Source: WRGA01 sp031553395
GTDB taxonomy: Bacteria; Bacteroidota; Bacteroidia; Bacteroidales; WRGA01
Assembly: GCA_031553395.1 (NCBI GenBank)
Contig: JAVBLR010000001.1
Span: 124,001-188,000, forward strand
Direction: 5' to 3'
DNA: 64,000 nucleotides
Part shown: positions 53,594 to 62,326 of the stretch, piece by piece
Layout of the letters: each line of letters starts with the position of its first letter
Numbering within the stretch: position 1 is the first letter of the stretch
Position numbers and translations under genes: made by a program
The notes under the pieces: generated by a model
Database searches by the model: none
Told to the model about the DNA's origin: nothing
What the model saw: the letters and a program-made list of their open reading frames with translations, nothing else

Positions 53594-53944
53594 ATGAGTT
53601 CTGCATTATTTATTGCTGTATTCCTCACAGCCCTTGTAATGGTAGGTGGAGCGTTGGCTATTGCAGCCTTGATTGCTCCGGCTTCATTCAACCTTCAGAA
53701 AGGAGAACCATACGAATGTGGTATTCCTACCCGTGGCACCTCCTGGATGCAATTCAAAGTCGGGTATTACCTGTTTGCTATCCTGTTTTTAATGTTCGAT
53801 GTAGAAGCCGTTTTTCTTTTTCCTTGGGCGGTTATAGTGAAGGATTTGGGAATGATTGGATTGATTAATGTGTTATTCTTTGCATTTATATTGGTTCTCG
53901 GATTGGTTTATGCATGGAAGAAAGGAGCATTGGAATGGAAGTAA
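53594..53944 (+). CDS. nuoA: NADH-quinone oxidoreductase subunit A
   Basis: 116 residues, three membrane helices. The conserved loop KGEPYECGIPTRGTSWMQFKVGYYLFAILFLMFDVEAVFLFPW, with the ECG cysteine loop and FDVE, is diagnostic. Part of the membrane arm near the quinone site. First gene of the nuo operon; its end overlaps the nuoB start by 10 bases. Confidence 0.96.
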   Translation: MSSALFIAVFLTALVMVGGALAIAALIAPASFNLQKGEPYECGIPTRGTSWMQFKVGYYLFAILFLMFDVEAVFLFPWAVIVKDLGMIGLINVLFFAFILVLGLVYAWKKGALEWK

Positions 53945-54549
53945 AGAGAATACATATCAAAGGTATTAAAAACGAAGAATTTAAAGATAACGAATATCTT
54001 CAACAATATTATGTCGAAGAACTTCAGAAGAACGGAGCAAATGTAATCATTGGAGCCTTAGATGATATCTTGAATTGGGGACGCTCCAATTCTCTTTGGC
54101 CATTGACTTTTGCTACAAGTTGCTGTGGTATCGAGTTTATGAGTGTGGGGGCAGCCCGTTTTGATTTTTCTCGCTTTGGATTTGAAGTTACCCGTTCGAG
54201 TCCCCGTCAAGCTGATGTGATTGTGGTTGCAGGAACTATTGTAAATAAAATGGCGCCGGTGCTTAAACGATTATATGATCAAATGGCCGAACCTAAATAT
54301 GTAATTGCAATGGGAAGTTGCGCTATTTCGGGAGGTCCGTTTTGCGAATCGTATCATGTGATAAACGGTATTGATAAGATTATTCCGGTTGATGTATATG
54401 TTCCCGGATGTCCTCCTCGTCCCGAAAGTTTGTTGTATGGAATGATGCAGATGCAACGGAAAATGAAACTGGAACGTTTCCTTGAAAACGCACAAGCATC
54501 GAAAAAGCGTAGAAAACAAGCAAAAAAAGAAAGCTTGGGTAACAAGTGA
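53935..54549 (+). CDS. nuoB: NADH-quinone oxidoreductase subunit B
   Basis: 204 residues from ATG 53935, which gives the family start MEVKRIHIKG; an ATG at 53914 would add seven residues. The N2 cluster ligands are present: TSCCGIEFMSVG (tandem Cys), MGSCAISGGPF and PGCPPRPESLLYGM. N2 passes electrons to quinone. The C-terminal tail is lysine-rich (KKRRKQAKKES). Confidence 0.96.
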   Translation: MEVKRIHIKGIKNEEFKDNEYLQQYYVEELQKNGANVIIGALDDILNWGRSNSLWPLTFATSCCGIEFMSVGAARFDFSRFGFEVTRSSPRQADVIVVAGTIVNKMAPVLKRLYDQMAEPKYVIAMGSCAISGGPFCESYHVINGIDKIIPVDVYVPGCPPRPESLLYGMMQMQRKMKLERFLENAQASKKRRKQAKKESLGNK

Positions 54550-54644
54550 AAAATACCAACATTTGCCCATTAAATGCTAAGTAACGAAGGCAAATAACAT
54601 TCGCGGTAGCGAATAACAAGTAAAGGCGTAGCCGAACTGACAAT
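54550..54644. repeat. Word-repeat tract between nuoB and nuoCD
   Basis: AAGTAACGAAGGCAAATAAC, then CGCGGTAGCGAATAACAAGT. The motif GAATAACAAGTAA recalls tracts at 45607, 52035 and 58940. Confidence 0.6.
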
Positions 54645-56264
54645 ATGGATTTAAAAGAAAAAATAGTAAACCTGATTCCTGATGCAGTAATTGAAGATGC
54701 TCAATATCTTACAATTACTGTAATCCCCGAAAAACTGCATGAATTGGCATCTATGCTTTGTAAGCAGGAAGGATATGATTTTTTGGTATCACTTACCGGA
54801 GTTGATTTGGGAGAAACGTTGGGAGTCGTATATCATTTGTCTAAGTCCTCCAAACCCTTGGAAATGATCGTGTTGAAAACAGCAACTTCCGACAGGGTAA
54901 ATCCACAGTTATTCAGTGTGTGTGATTTATGGGAAACGGCAAATATGAACGAACGCGAAGCATATGGGTTATTAGGAATAAAATTCATTAATCATCCTGA
55001 TATGCGCCGTTTATTCCTGAGCGACAGTTGGAAAGGGTTTCCTCTTCGAAAGGATTATGATGCAAGTCCCGAAATAAATCCGATGAACCTTGAAAGCGAA
55101 CCTCAATCGGATGTATTGAGAAGCCTTTCTTTCACAAAACAAGGAATTGTTGAAAAAGAAAAAGAAATCTTTACGAAAGAAGAATATGTAGTAAATATAG
55201 GGCCTCAACACCCTGCAACGCATGGAGTTCTTCATTTCAGAGTTTCTTTGGACGGAGAATTTATACGGAAAGTAGATCCGCACTTGGGCTACATTCACCG
55301 CGGAATAGAAAAAATGTGTGAAAACATGACCTATCCGCAAATGCTTCACTTAACCGACCGGTTGGATTATCTTTCTGCACATATAAACCGACATGCACTT
55401 TGCATGTGTATAGAAAAAGCTTCGGAAATTGAAGTTTCTGAGCGCGTGGAATACATCCGCACGATGATGGATGAATTACAACGTATTGCGTCTCACTTAC
55501 TTGGATGGTCGGCGATGTGTATGGATATGGGTGCTTTAACAGCCTTTATCTATGGAATGCGCGACCGGGAAAGAATTATAGATATATTTGAGGCTACATG
55601 TGGCGCCCGTTTGATTATGAACTATAACGTAATCGGCGGCGTGATGTACGACCTTCATCCCGATTTCCAGAAACAAGTGAAGGAATTTATTCCTTATATG
55701 CGTAAGATATTGAAGGAATATCATCAAATATTTACTGGAAATGTAATAGCCAGTGAACGTATGAAAGGTATTGGTGTTTTGTCAAAAGAACAGGCAATAT
55801 CTTTTGGAGTTACAGGCCCATCAGGAAGAGCGTCCGGATTTAGTTGTGATGTTCGTAAACATGCTCCTTATGCTGCCTATAGCAAAGTGAATTTTACTGA
55901 AATTATGCGTGAAGAAGGAGATACGTATGCCCGTTATATGGCGCGTTTGGATGAGATACTCGAATCGCTTTCTATTTTGGAACAATTGGTTGATAATATC
56001 CCCGAAGGACCTATTCAAACAAAAGTAAAACCAATTATTCGCATGCCTGAAGGTGAATATTTCCAATCAGTTGAAGCAGCCCGTGGTATCTTTAGCATAT
56101 ATATCAACAGCAAAGGCGATAAAAGCCCTTACCGTTTGAAATTGCGTTCACCCGGATTGAATTTGGTATCCATTGTCGATACGATTTCGAGAGATGAAAA
56201 AATCGCCGACTTAATTGCAATCGGAGGTTCATTAGATTATGTTGTTCCCGATATTGACAGATAA
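54645..56264 (+). CDS. nuoCD: NADH-quinone oxidoreductase fused subunit C/D
   Basis: 539 residues. Residues about 1-150 are NuoC (EREAYGLLGIKFINHPDMRRLFL, FPLRKDYD). Residues about 170-539 are NuoD (VNIGPQHPATHGVLHFRVSLDGE, GYIHRGIEKMCENMTYPQML, RLDYLSAHINRHALC, GALTAFIYGMRDRERI, ending LDYVVPDIDR). The C-D fusion is normal for Bacteroidetes. It forms part of the quinone-binding module with NuoB. Confidence 0.97.
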   Translation: MDLKEKIVNLIPDAVIEDAQYLTITVIPEKLHELASMLCKQEGYDFLVSLTGVDLGETLGVVYHLSKSSKPLEMIVLKTATSDRVNPQLFSVCDLWETANMNEREAYGLLGIKFINHPDMRRLFLSDSWKGFPLRKDYDASPEINPMNLESEPQSDVLRSLSFTKQGIVEKEKEIFTKEEYVVNIGPQHPATHGVLHFRVSLDGEFIRKVDPHLGYIHRGIEKMCENMTYPQMLHLTDRLDYLSAHINRHALCMCIEKASEIEVSERVEYIRTMMDELQRIASHLLGWSAMCMDMGALTAFIYGMRDRERIIDIFEATCGARLIMNYNVIGGVMYDLHPDFQKQVKEFIPYMRKILKEYHQIFTGNVIASERMKGIGVLSKEQAISFGVTGPSGRASGFSCDVRKHAPYAAYSKVNFTEIMREEGDTYARYMARLDEILESLSILEQLVDNIPEGPIQTKVKPIIRMPEGEYFQSVEAARGIFSIYINSKGDKSPYRLKLRSPGLNLVSIVDTISRDEKIADLIAIGGSLDYVVPDIDR

Positions 56265-56385
56265 AATAAAGTTAAGAATTAAGAGTTAAAAATTAAAAGT
56301 TTGACAATATGAGAGTTAGTCCTTGTCAATCTAAATTAACAAAAACTTATAACTCATAACTTATAACTCATAACTTTTAAAAAGT
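56265..56385. repeat. Word-repeat tract between nuoCD and nuoH
   Basis: Left half GTTAAGAATTAAGAGTTAAA...; right half CTTATAACTCATAACTTATA repeated about three times. The two halves are loosely inverted relatives. Confidence 0.75.
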
Positions 56386-57462
56386 ATGTTTGATTTTAAA
56401 GTAGTAACTCAGTGGATTGACCAATTCTTGCGGGCTTATTTACCTGATTTTGGTGCATTGGTAGTAGAGCTTGTACTTGTTGGTATTGCCCTTTTGGCTG
56501 CTTATGCCGTATTGGCTATAATTTTGATTTGGTTTGAACGCAAAATATGTGCTTGGTTTCAGTGCCGTCTTGGCCCGAACCGGGTGGGAATATTCGGTTT
56601 ATTACAAACAGTAGCCGATACCCTCAAAATATTGCTGAAAGAACTTATTCCTATCAATAATAATGATAAGTTTTTGTTTTATTTAGCGCCTTTTATTGTT
56701 ATTTTAGCTTCCATGTTATCATTCGGAGCACTTCCTTTTGGTAAAGGTTTACAGGCTATCGACTTCAATATCGGTGTGTTTTACCTGTTGGCTGTTTCTT
56801 CATTAGGTGTGTTGGGTGTTTTATTGGCTGGATGGTCAAGTAACAACAAATTCTCGATGATTGGCGCTATGCGAAGTGGCGCACAAATGGTAAGTTACGA
56901 ATTATCAATAGGTTTGTCTTTATTGACAATGGTAATCTTTGCAGGAAGTATGCAGCTTTCGCAAATTGTGAATCAACAATCGGATATGTGGTTTATATTC
57001 AAAGGACATATTCCGGCAGTGATTGCTTTTCTTGTATATTTAGTTGCCGGACATGCCGAAACAAGCCGTGGCCCGTTTGACTTACCTGAAGCCGAATCGG
57101 AACTTACAGCCGGTTATCATACAGAATATTCGGGAATCCAATTCGGATTTTATTATTTGGCCGAATATTTGAATATGTTTATCATTGCAGCTATTGCAAC
57201 TACCATATTTTTAGGTGGATGGCAGCCATTACATATTCCCGGATGGGAAAGTTTTAATCATATAATGGATTATATTCCTACACCACTTTGGTTCTTAGGA
57301 AAAGCATTTTTCTGTGTATTCCTTTCATTGTGGGTACGTTGGACTTTCCCTCGTTTACGTATTGACCAATTATTACGTTTGGAATGGAAATATCTGTTGC
57401 CGCTTAATTTGTTGAATATCTTATTGATGGCACTAATTGTAATTATGGGATGGCATTTTTAA
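56386..57462 (+). CDS. nuoH: NADH-quinone oxidoreductase subunit H
   Basis: 358 residues, eight or more membrane helices. ERKICAWFQCRLGPNRVGIFGLLQTVADTLKILLKE and AGHAETSRGPFDLPEAESELTAGYHTEYSG are the hallmark quinone-channel segments. It links the hydrophilic arm to the proton-pumping arm. Confidence 0.97.
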   Translation: MFDFKVVTQWIDQFLRAYLPDFGALVVELVLVGIALLAAYAVLAIILIWFERKICAWFQCRLGPNRVGIFGLLQTVADTLKILLKELIPINNNDKFLFYLAPFIVILASMLSFGALPFGKGLQAIDFNIGVFYLLAVSSLGVLGVLLAGWSSNNKFSMIGAMRSGAQMVSYELSIGLSLLTMVIFAGSMQLSQIVNQQSDMWFIFKGHIPAVIAFLVYLVAGHAETSRGPFDLPEAESELTAGYHTEYSGIQFGFYYLAEYLNMFIIAAIATTIFLGGWQPLHIPGWESFNHIMDYIPTPLWFLGKAFFCVFLSLWVRWTFPRLRIDQLLRLEWKYLLPLNLLNILLMALIVIMGWHF

Positions 57463-57480
57463 TTTTTAATTCTTAGTTTA

Positions 57481-57969
57481 ATGAGTATTTTTTCTTATAT
57501 AAAATCTTGGGTAACAGGCATAAAATCTTTATTGACAGGATTAAAGGTTTCGATGATTAATTTTTTACGTCCGAAAGTAACGGAGTCATATCCCGAGAAT
57601 CGTGCAACGTTAAAAATGCCGGAATACTTCAAAGGCGAATTAATTATGCCTCATAATGCAAACAATGAGCATAAATGTACAGCTTGTGGAATTTGCCAGA
57701 TGAACTGCCCAAACGGAACCATTAAAATAACTTCTCAAACGGTTGATACGGAAGATGGTAAAAAGAAAAAAGTATTGGATACTTATTTGTATGATTTAGG
57801 TCAATGTACATTTTGTAATCTCTGTGTATTGACGTGTCCTTCAAGTGCTATTGAGTTTTCGGGGTCGTATGAAAATTCACTCTTTACCCGTGCCAAATTA
57901 ATTCATAAATTGAATAACGAAGGTTCTCGTTTGGAAGAGAAAAAGAAAGTACAACCTGCTGATGCATAA
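57481..57969 (+). CDS. nuoI: NADH-quinone oxidoreductase subunit I
   Basis: 162 residues with two 4Fe-4S motifs, CTACGICQMNCP (about residues 66-77) and CTFCNLCVLTCP (about 109-120), which are clusters N6a and N6b. It starts 18 bases after nuoH. Confidence 0.96.
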   Translation: MSIFSYIKSWVTGIKSLLTGLKVSMINFLRPKVTESYPENRATLKMPEYFKGELIMPHNANNEHKCTACGICQMNCPNGTIKITSQTVDTEDGKKKKVLDTYLYDLGQCTFCNLCVLTCPSSAIEFSGSYENSLFTRAKLIHKLNNEGSRLEEKKKVQPADA

Positions 57970-58019
57970 ATCATTTTGTACACTTTCGATAATTAATAAC
58001 GATATTTTAAACAATATAA

Positions 58020-58101
58020 ATTTACAAGTTACTTTTTGCCTTATCTGTTTGTAATACAATTGAATAGTAAATAGTAAATCTGTAAATAGTAAATAAATTT
58101 T
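58020..58101. repeat. TAAATAGTAAAT word tract between nuoI and nuoJ
   Basis: TGAATAGTAAATAGTAAATC followed by TGTAAATAGTAAATAAATTT. A similar tract lies directly ahead of nuoA (about 53556-53588). Confidence 0.7.
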
Positions 58102-58614
58102 ATGGACATATCAGTTTCACAAGTTGTTTTTGGAATTTTGGCGGCAACGATTGTTGTATTTTCCATTATGACGGTTACAACAAGACATATTTTGCGTTCA
58201 GCAACATTTTTGTTGTTTGTGCTTTTGGCTACAGCCGGGGTTTACCTATCGCTGGATTATCATTTCTTAGCAGCAGTGCAGGTAACTGTTTATGCCGGAG
58301 GTATTTTAGTGTTATTTATATTCTCGATTTTCCTAACAAGCCATGCCGGAGATAAATTAAGTAAAACACCTATTAAGAAGGTGTTGGCCGGATTATCGGC
58401 CGCAGTGCTTGGAGGTATTTTGTGCTTATTTGTCGTTCTGAAAAATGGCATAAAAGTAACAGAAGCTGTTACCGGAGGCGAAATTGATATGAAAAAAATC
58501 GGAATGGATTTAATGGGAACTGGAAAATTTCAGTATTTATTGCCTTTTGAAGCAGTGAGTATTTTGCTGTTAGCGTGTATTATTGGTGGAATTTTAATTG
58601 CAAGAAAAAGATAA
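58102..58614 (+). CDS. nuoJ: NADH-quinone oxidoreductase subunit J
   Basis: 170 residues, five membrane helices. NuoJ wording: RHILRSATFLLFVLLATAGVYLSLDYHFLAAVQVTVYAGGILVLFIFSIFL. The YLSLDYHFL...QVTVYAG stretch contains the pi-bulge helix thought to gate coupling. nuoK follows after 6 bases. Confidence 0.95.
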   Translation: MDISVSQVVFGILAATIVVFSIMTVTTRHILRSATFLLFVLLATAGVYLSLDYHFLAAVQVTVYAGGILVLFIFSIFLTSHAGDKLSKTPIKKVLAGLSAAVLGGILCLFVVLKNGIKVTEAVTGGEIDMKKIGMDLMGTGKFQYLLPFEAVSILLLACIIGGILIARKR

Positions 58615-58620
58615 AGAACT

Positions 58621-58932
58621 ATGGACGTTCCAATGGAATTATATTTGATAGTAAGTATTGTAATGTTTTTTGCAGGCGTGTATGGATTTATTGCCCGTCG
58701 GAATATGCTTACTATTTTGATTTCTTTAGAGTTGATATTAAATGCTGTTGACCTCAATTTTGTGGTGTTCAACCGTTTTTTATACCCGGGGCAAATGGAA
58801 GGATTCTTTTTTACCTTGTTTGCCATAGCGGTTGCAGCAGCCGAAACAGCAGTTGCCATAGCTATTATTATCAACATTTACAGAAATATACAAAATATTG
58901 AGATTAAGAACCTCAATCAAATGAAACACTAA
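58621..58932 (+). CDS. nuoK: NADH-quinone oxidoreductase subunit K
   Basis: 103 residues, three membrane helices. Family segments GVYGFIARRNMLTILISLELILNAVDLNFVVF (with the pumping-type glutamate in SLELILNA) and FTLFAIAVAAAETAVAIAIII (with AAETA). Part of the antiporter-like chain in the membrane arm. Confidence 0.95.
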   Translation: MDVPMELYLIVSIVMFFAGVYGFIARRNMLTILISLELILNAVDLNFVVFNRFLYPGQMEGFFFTLFAIAVAAAETAVAIAIIINIYRNIQNIEIKNLNQMKH

Positions 58933-59012
58933 TTTTATAGTCACAAGTTACTGGTTACAAGTTACAAGTTGGTAACAAAATAACAAATAACGAATAACAA
59001 ATAACGAAAAAT
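58933..59012. repeat. Word-repeat tract between nuoK and nuoL
   Basis: ACAAGTTACTGGTTACAAGT then TTACAAGTTGGTAAC, then AACAAATAACGAATAACAAA. GTTACNNGTTAC words are tandem, and GTTACAAGTTGGTAAC is itself nearly palindromic. Confidence 0.75.
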
Positions 59013-60917
59013 ATGGATTGCAGCATTTTTATCATAGCGATACCTTTTTTTATGTTCCTTTTGTTGGGACTATGTGGACATAAAATGAGTCACAAAGTTG
59101 CCGGCTTGTTGGGAACTCTCGGATTGGCCGTAATTACTTGTTTGTCTTACTTCATTGCCTATAAGTATTTCTTTTTAGAAGGAAAAGTTGATGGTGTTTT
59201 TGAACAAATCAGGCCTTATGATGTCGTTTGGCTTAAATTTACCGAAACATTGAAGGTACATTTGGGTATTTTATTAGACCCGATTTCGGTAATGATGTTG
59301 GTTGTAATCACTACAGTTTCATTGATGGTGCATATCTACAGTCTGAGCTACATGAAAGGAGAAACTGGATTTCAACGTTATTATGCGTTTTTGTCGTTGT
59401 TTACCTTTTCGATGTTAGGATTGGTTGTTGCCAATAATATTTTTCAAATGTATATTTTTTGGGAATTGGTGGGTGTTTCTTCCTATTCGCTTATTGGATT
59501 CTATTACACCAAACCTTCGGCTGTGGCAGCTGCCAAAAAAGCGTTTATCGTTACCCGTTTTGCCGACTTAGGTTTCTTAATCGGTATTTTATTCCTTTCT
59601 TATTATACAAATACATTCGATTTCACTGCATTAAATGCAAACAATGCGGCATTTGTTGCCAATTCGGCCGGAGCATCATTTATGGGAGCTTCTGTATTTA
59701 CTTGGGCAATGGCATTGATCTTTATTGGAGGTGCAGGAAAATCGGCCATGTTACCATTACATATTTGGTTGCCGGATGCAATGGAGGGTCCGACACCGGT
59801 TTCGGCGCTTATCCATGCTGCGACAATGGTTGTTGCCGGAGTATATTTGGTAGCAAGATTATTCCCTGTATATTATTTTATCACACCACAAGTGCTTCAT
59901 GGTATTGCATACGTAGGTGCTGCAACATCTCTTTTTGCAGCGATAGTAGCCTGTACACAAACCGATATTAAGCGGGTGTTGGCATTTTCTACTATTTCCC
60001 AGATTGCCTATATGATAGTTTCGTTGGGTGTTTCGGGTTATGGCGGACACGATGGATTAGGATATATGGCATCTATGTTCCATTTGTTTACACATGCATT
60101 TTTCAAAGCATTGTTATTCTTGGGTGCAGGTGCTGTAATACATGCTGTTCACAGTAATGAAATGAAAGATATGGGTGGATTAAGAAAATTCTTGCCTATT
60201 ACACATATTACTTTCCTGATTGCATGTTTGGCAATTGCCGGAATTCCTCCGTTCTCAGGATTTTTCAGTAAGGATGAAATAATGGTGGCAGCATTGCATT
60301 CAGATAAAGTGATTTTTGTTTGTCAGTTCTTAGTTGCCGGACTTACTGCATTCTACATGTTCCGTTTGTATTACAATATTTTTTGGGGAAAAACCAATGA
60401 TTATCATCACAAACCTCATGAAGCAGGTGCAGCAATGACTATTCCGTTGATATTTTTGGCTATTTTGACTGTTTGCACTGGGTTCATTCCTTTTTCCCAA
60501 CTAATTACAAGTGATGGTATAGCATTTCCTCAACATATCGACTGGACAGTAGCAATTCCTTCTATTTGCATTGCTTTGGTAGGAATCGGTATTGCAACTT
60601 GGGTATATAAAGGAGGAAGTAATCTTTCAGATAAAATAGCCGCTAGTTTTGGACCTCTATACAAATGGGCATACAACAAATTCTATTTTGATGAATTATA
60701 TATGTATGTAACCAAAAATATCATTTTCAAACGTATTTCTACACCAATTGCATGGTTCGACCGTCATGTTGTAGATGGATTTATGAATTTCCAGGCATTT
60801 TGGGTTTACCGTGTTTCGGGAGCAATCAAAGGATTCCAATCAGGAAATCTACAGCAGTATGTTTGGGTATTTATAATGGGTGCCGTTATTATTGCGAGTT
60901 TAGTGATATTTATCTAA
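59013..60917 (+). CDS. nuoL: NADH-quinone oxidoreductase subunit L
   Basis: 634 residues, about 16 membrane helices. Antiporter-like core with MYIFWELVGVSSYSLIGFYY (catalytic-type Glu), GKSAMLPLHIWLPDAMEGPTPVSALIHAATMVVAGVYLVAR (with Lys and His), and HLFTHAFFKALLFLGAGAVIHA. The C-terminus has the lateral helix and ends AVIIASLVIFI. By length and this tail it is NuoL rather than NuoM. It is the last gene of this operon; a strong terminator follows within 30 bases. Confidence 0.97.
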   Translation: MDCSIFIIAIPFFMFLLLGLCGHKMSHKVAGLLGTLGLAVITCLSYFIAYKYFFLEGKVDGVFEQIRPYDVVWLKFTETLKVHLGILLDPISVMMLVVITTVSLMVHIYSLSYMKGETGFQRYYAFLSLFTFSMLGLVVANNIFQMYIFWELVGVSSYSLIGFYYTKPSAVAAAKKAFIVTRFADLGFLIGILFLSYYTNTFDFTALNANNAAFVANSAGASFMGASVFTWAMALIFIGGAGKSAMLPLHIWLPDAMEGPTPVSALIHAATMVVAGVYLVARLFPVYYFITPQVLHGIAYVGAATSLFAAIVACTQTDIKRVLAFSTISQIAYMIVSLGVSGYGGHDGLGYMASMFHLFTHAFFKALLFLGAGAVIHAVHSNEMKDMGGLRKFLPITHITFLIACLAIAGIPPFSGFFSKDEIMVAALHSDKVIFVCQFLVAGLTAFYMFRLYYNIFWGKTNDYHHKPHEAGAAMTIPLIFLAILTVCTGFIPFSQLITSDGIAFPQHIDWTVAIPSICIALVGIGIATWVYKGGSNLSDKIAASFGPLYKWAYNKFYFDELYMYVTKNIIFKRISTPIAWFDRHVVDGFMNFQAFWVYRVSGAIKGFQSGNLQQYVWVFIMGAVIIASLVIFI

Positions 60918-60936
60918 AAGATATTTAAGTATGCAG

Positions 60937-60971
60937 AGAGGGGTGTTTGAAGGTGTTCAAACACCCTTTTT
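60937..60971 (+). terminator. Strong terminator directly after nuoL
   Basis: GGGTGTTTGAA, loop GGTG, TTCAAACACCC, then seven T. The 11-base stem is perfect. Confidence 0.92.
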
Positions 60972-61713
60972 TTGGTATATACAGAATGTTAGATTATGGA
61001 TATTTAAAACTTACTCATTGTTAAACGCTTATCATTCGCATTTGTCCCTGATAGGGCATTCTCTATTATCAGGAGATTGCGGTCAAGAGGTCGAAATAGC
61101 CGCATTTCATCAATTTTCAAAATAAACTCAATTACTCAATTTGAAGACTTCTATATTAAAATAGGATTCTTCTATTAAAGTGACAATAGAGATAAAGTAA
61201 CAGAAATTCTTCATTCAGGTTATAAATAAAGAAAGCACCTTGGCTTTTATAATACTTAAAAGTATCCTGGCCAAAGTGCAGTCTTATTTATTATCCTTTA
61301 CACAAATGTAGGTTATTTAGTTTTAACAAGGCTATTACAAATCTCTACAAAATTTCTAATTCAATTTTCAATATAACGATAAGTTATTTAATTACAAATA
61401 GTTAGTAAAAATAGTAATTGTTAATAAATGTTATATATTTGATGTTCAAAAGGCATTTTTTTTAAAATTAACTTTTGCTCTTTATCAATTCCTTTAAATA
61501 TTATTATTAACTAATTAATAATGTGCTACTTTATATGATTATTTTCAGATAATGGTATATTACAAAATTTAACATCAATTTTTGATATAGAATCAGATAG
61601 GTTTGAATATTTTGTAAAAACAAAAATAATGTTATTATGTTAAATTATGTGTTATAATTATTCAGAAAGAATATAATTCATATATTGCGCACTTAAATTA
61701 AAAAGCCTTAAAG
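60972..61713. other. AT-rich gap where nuoM/nuoN would be expected
   Basis: More than 700 bases with no long ORF and no trace of NuoM or NuoN protein sequence in the frames I read. A hairpin of GCACCTTGGC (61235 onward) with GCCAAAGTGC (to 61279), one mismatch and an internal TA-rich pairing, may be a terminator or structured RNA. The remainder is very AT-rich and appears empty. Confidence 0.55.
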
Positions 61714-62097
61714 ATGGGAAAAGAAAAACTACATATTGAATACATTTTAAATACAGTTTCTCCAAATGTCTTATGGACGCATTTAAGTACACCAAGTGGA
61801 TTATCGGAATGGTTTTCGGATGATGTAAGCATCAATGGCAAACGATATATATTTAAGTGGGAGAAATATGAACAAGAAGCGGAACAAATCGCGATACGCC
61901 TCAATCATTTTGTTCGTTTTCGTTGGTTGGAAGAAGAAGATCCTAAATGTTATTTCGAATTTCGAATTCACTTGGACGAATTAACTCAAGACACTATACT
62001 TGAAATCATAGATTTTGCAGAACTATCTGAAAAAGATGATGTTATTAGTTTGTGGAATAGTCAGGTAGATGTGTTGAAGCGAAGCTTGGGAGCGTAA
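61714..62097 (+). CDS. START-like (SRPBCC) domain protein
   Basis: 127 residues forming one helix-grip domain: TVSPNVLWTHLSTPSGLSEWFSDDVSINGKRYIFKWEKYEQEAEQI, VRFRWLEEEDPKCYFEFRIHLDELTQDTILEIIDFAE. It resembles the AHSA1/START-like proteins of Bacteroidetes that usually sit just ahead of an LptF/LptG gene, as here. It is soluble; the ligand is unknown. Confidence 0.9.
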   Translation: MGKEKLHIEYILNTVSPNVLWTHLSTPSGLSEWFSDDVSINGKRYIFKWEKYEQEAEQIAIRLNHFVRFRWLEEEDPKCYFEFRIHLDELTQDTILEIIDFAELSEKDDVISLWNSQVDVLKRSLGA

Positions 62098-62102
62098 ATA
62101 TA

Positions 62103-62290
62103 ATTAAGAATTAAAAATTAAGAATTGAACGTTGCGTTTTCAATTTTTTAGTTTTTTTGTAATATATTGTTTATTAGGTTGTTATTGTTTCATTCTACTT
62201 TTTACATATCCCTCATTTTTACTAGTAATTTATTGAATATGATTGATTTTATCATCATTAATTCTTAACTCTTAATTTTTAATTCTTAAT
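62103..62290. repeat. Inverted pair of AT-rich word repeats before the permease
   Basis: ATTAAGAATTAAAAATTAAG (62103-62122) and its exact inverse at 62271-62290, with further copies (AATTCTTAACTCTTAATT) next to the right arm. About 150 bases lie between. Confidence 0.85.
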
Positions 62291-62294
62291 TTCT

Positions 62295-62302
62295 TACCTT
62301 TG
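62295..62302 (+). promoter_or_regulatory. -7 box of the LptF/LptG-type gene
   Basis: TACCTTTG, 25 bases before the start codon and directly after the right arm of the inverted repeat. Confidence 0.5.
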
Positions 62303-62326
62303 CGCATTAAAAAAATCAGCGCATTC

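Noticed and set aside
58933..59012. CRISPR-like array in the word-repeat tracts
   Set aside because: Words are 6-12 bases, imperfect and without unique spacers; no cas gene is in the window.
59459..59971. 170-codon ORF inside nuoL in another frame
   Set aside because: The nuoL frame carries all family motifs; this frame has an abnormal C, Y and R content.
60931..61125. 64-codon ORF after nuoL
   Set aside because: It runs straight through the nuoL terminator hairpin and reads as low-complexity sequence with no resemblance to NuoM or any other protein.
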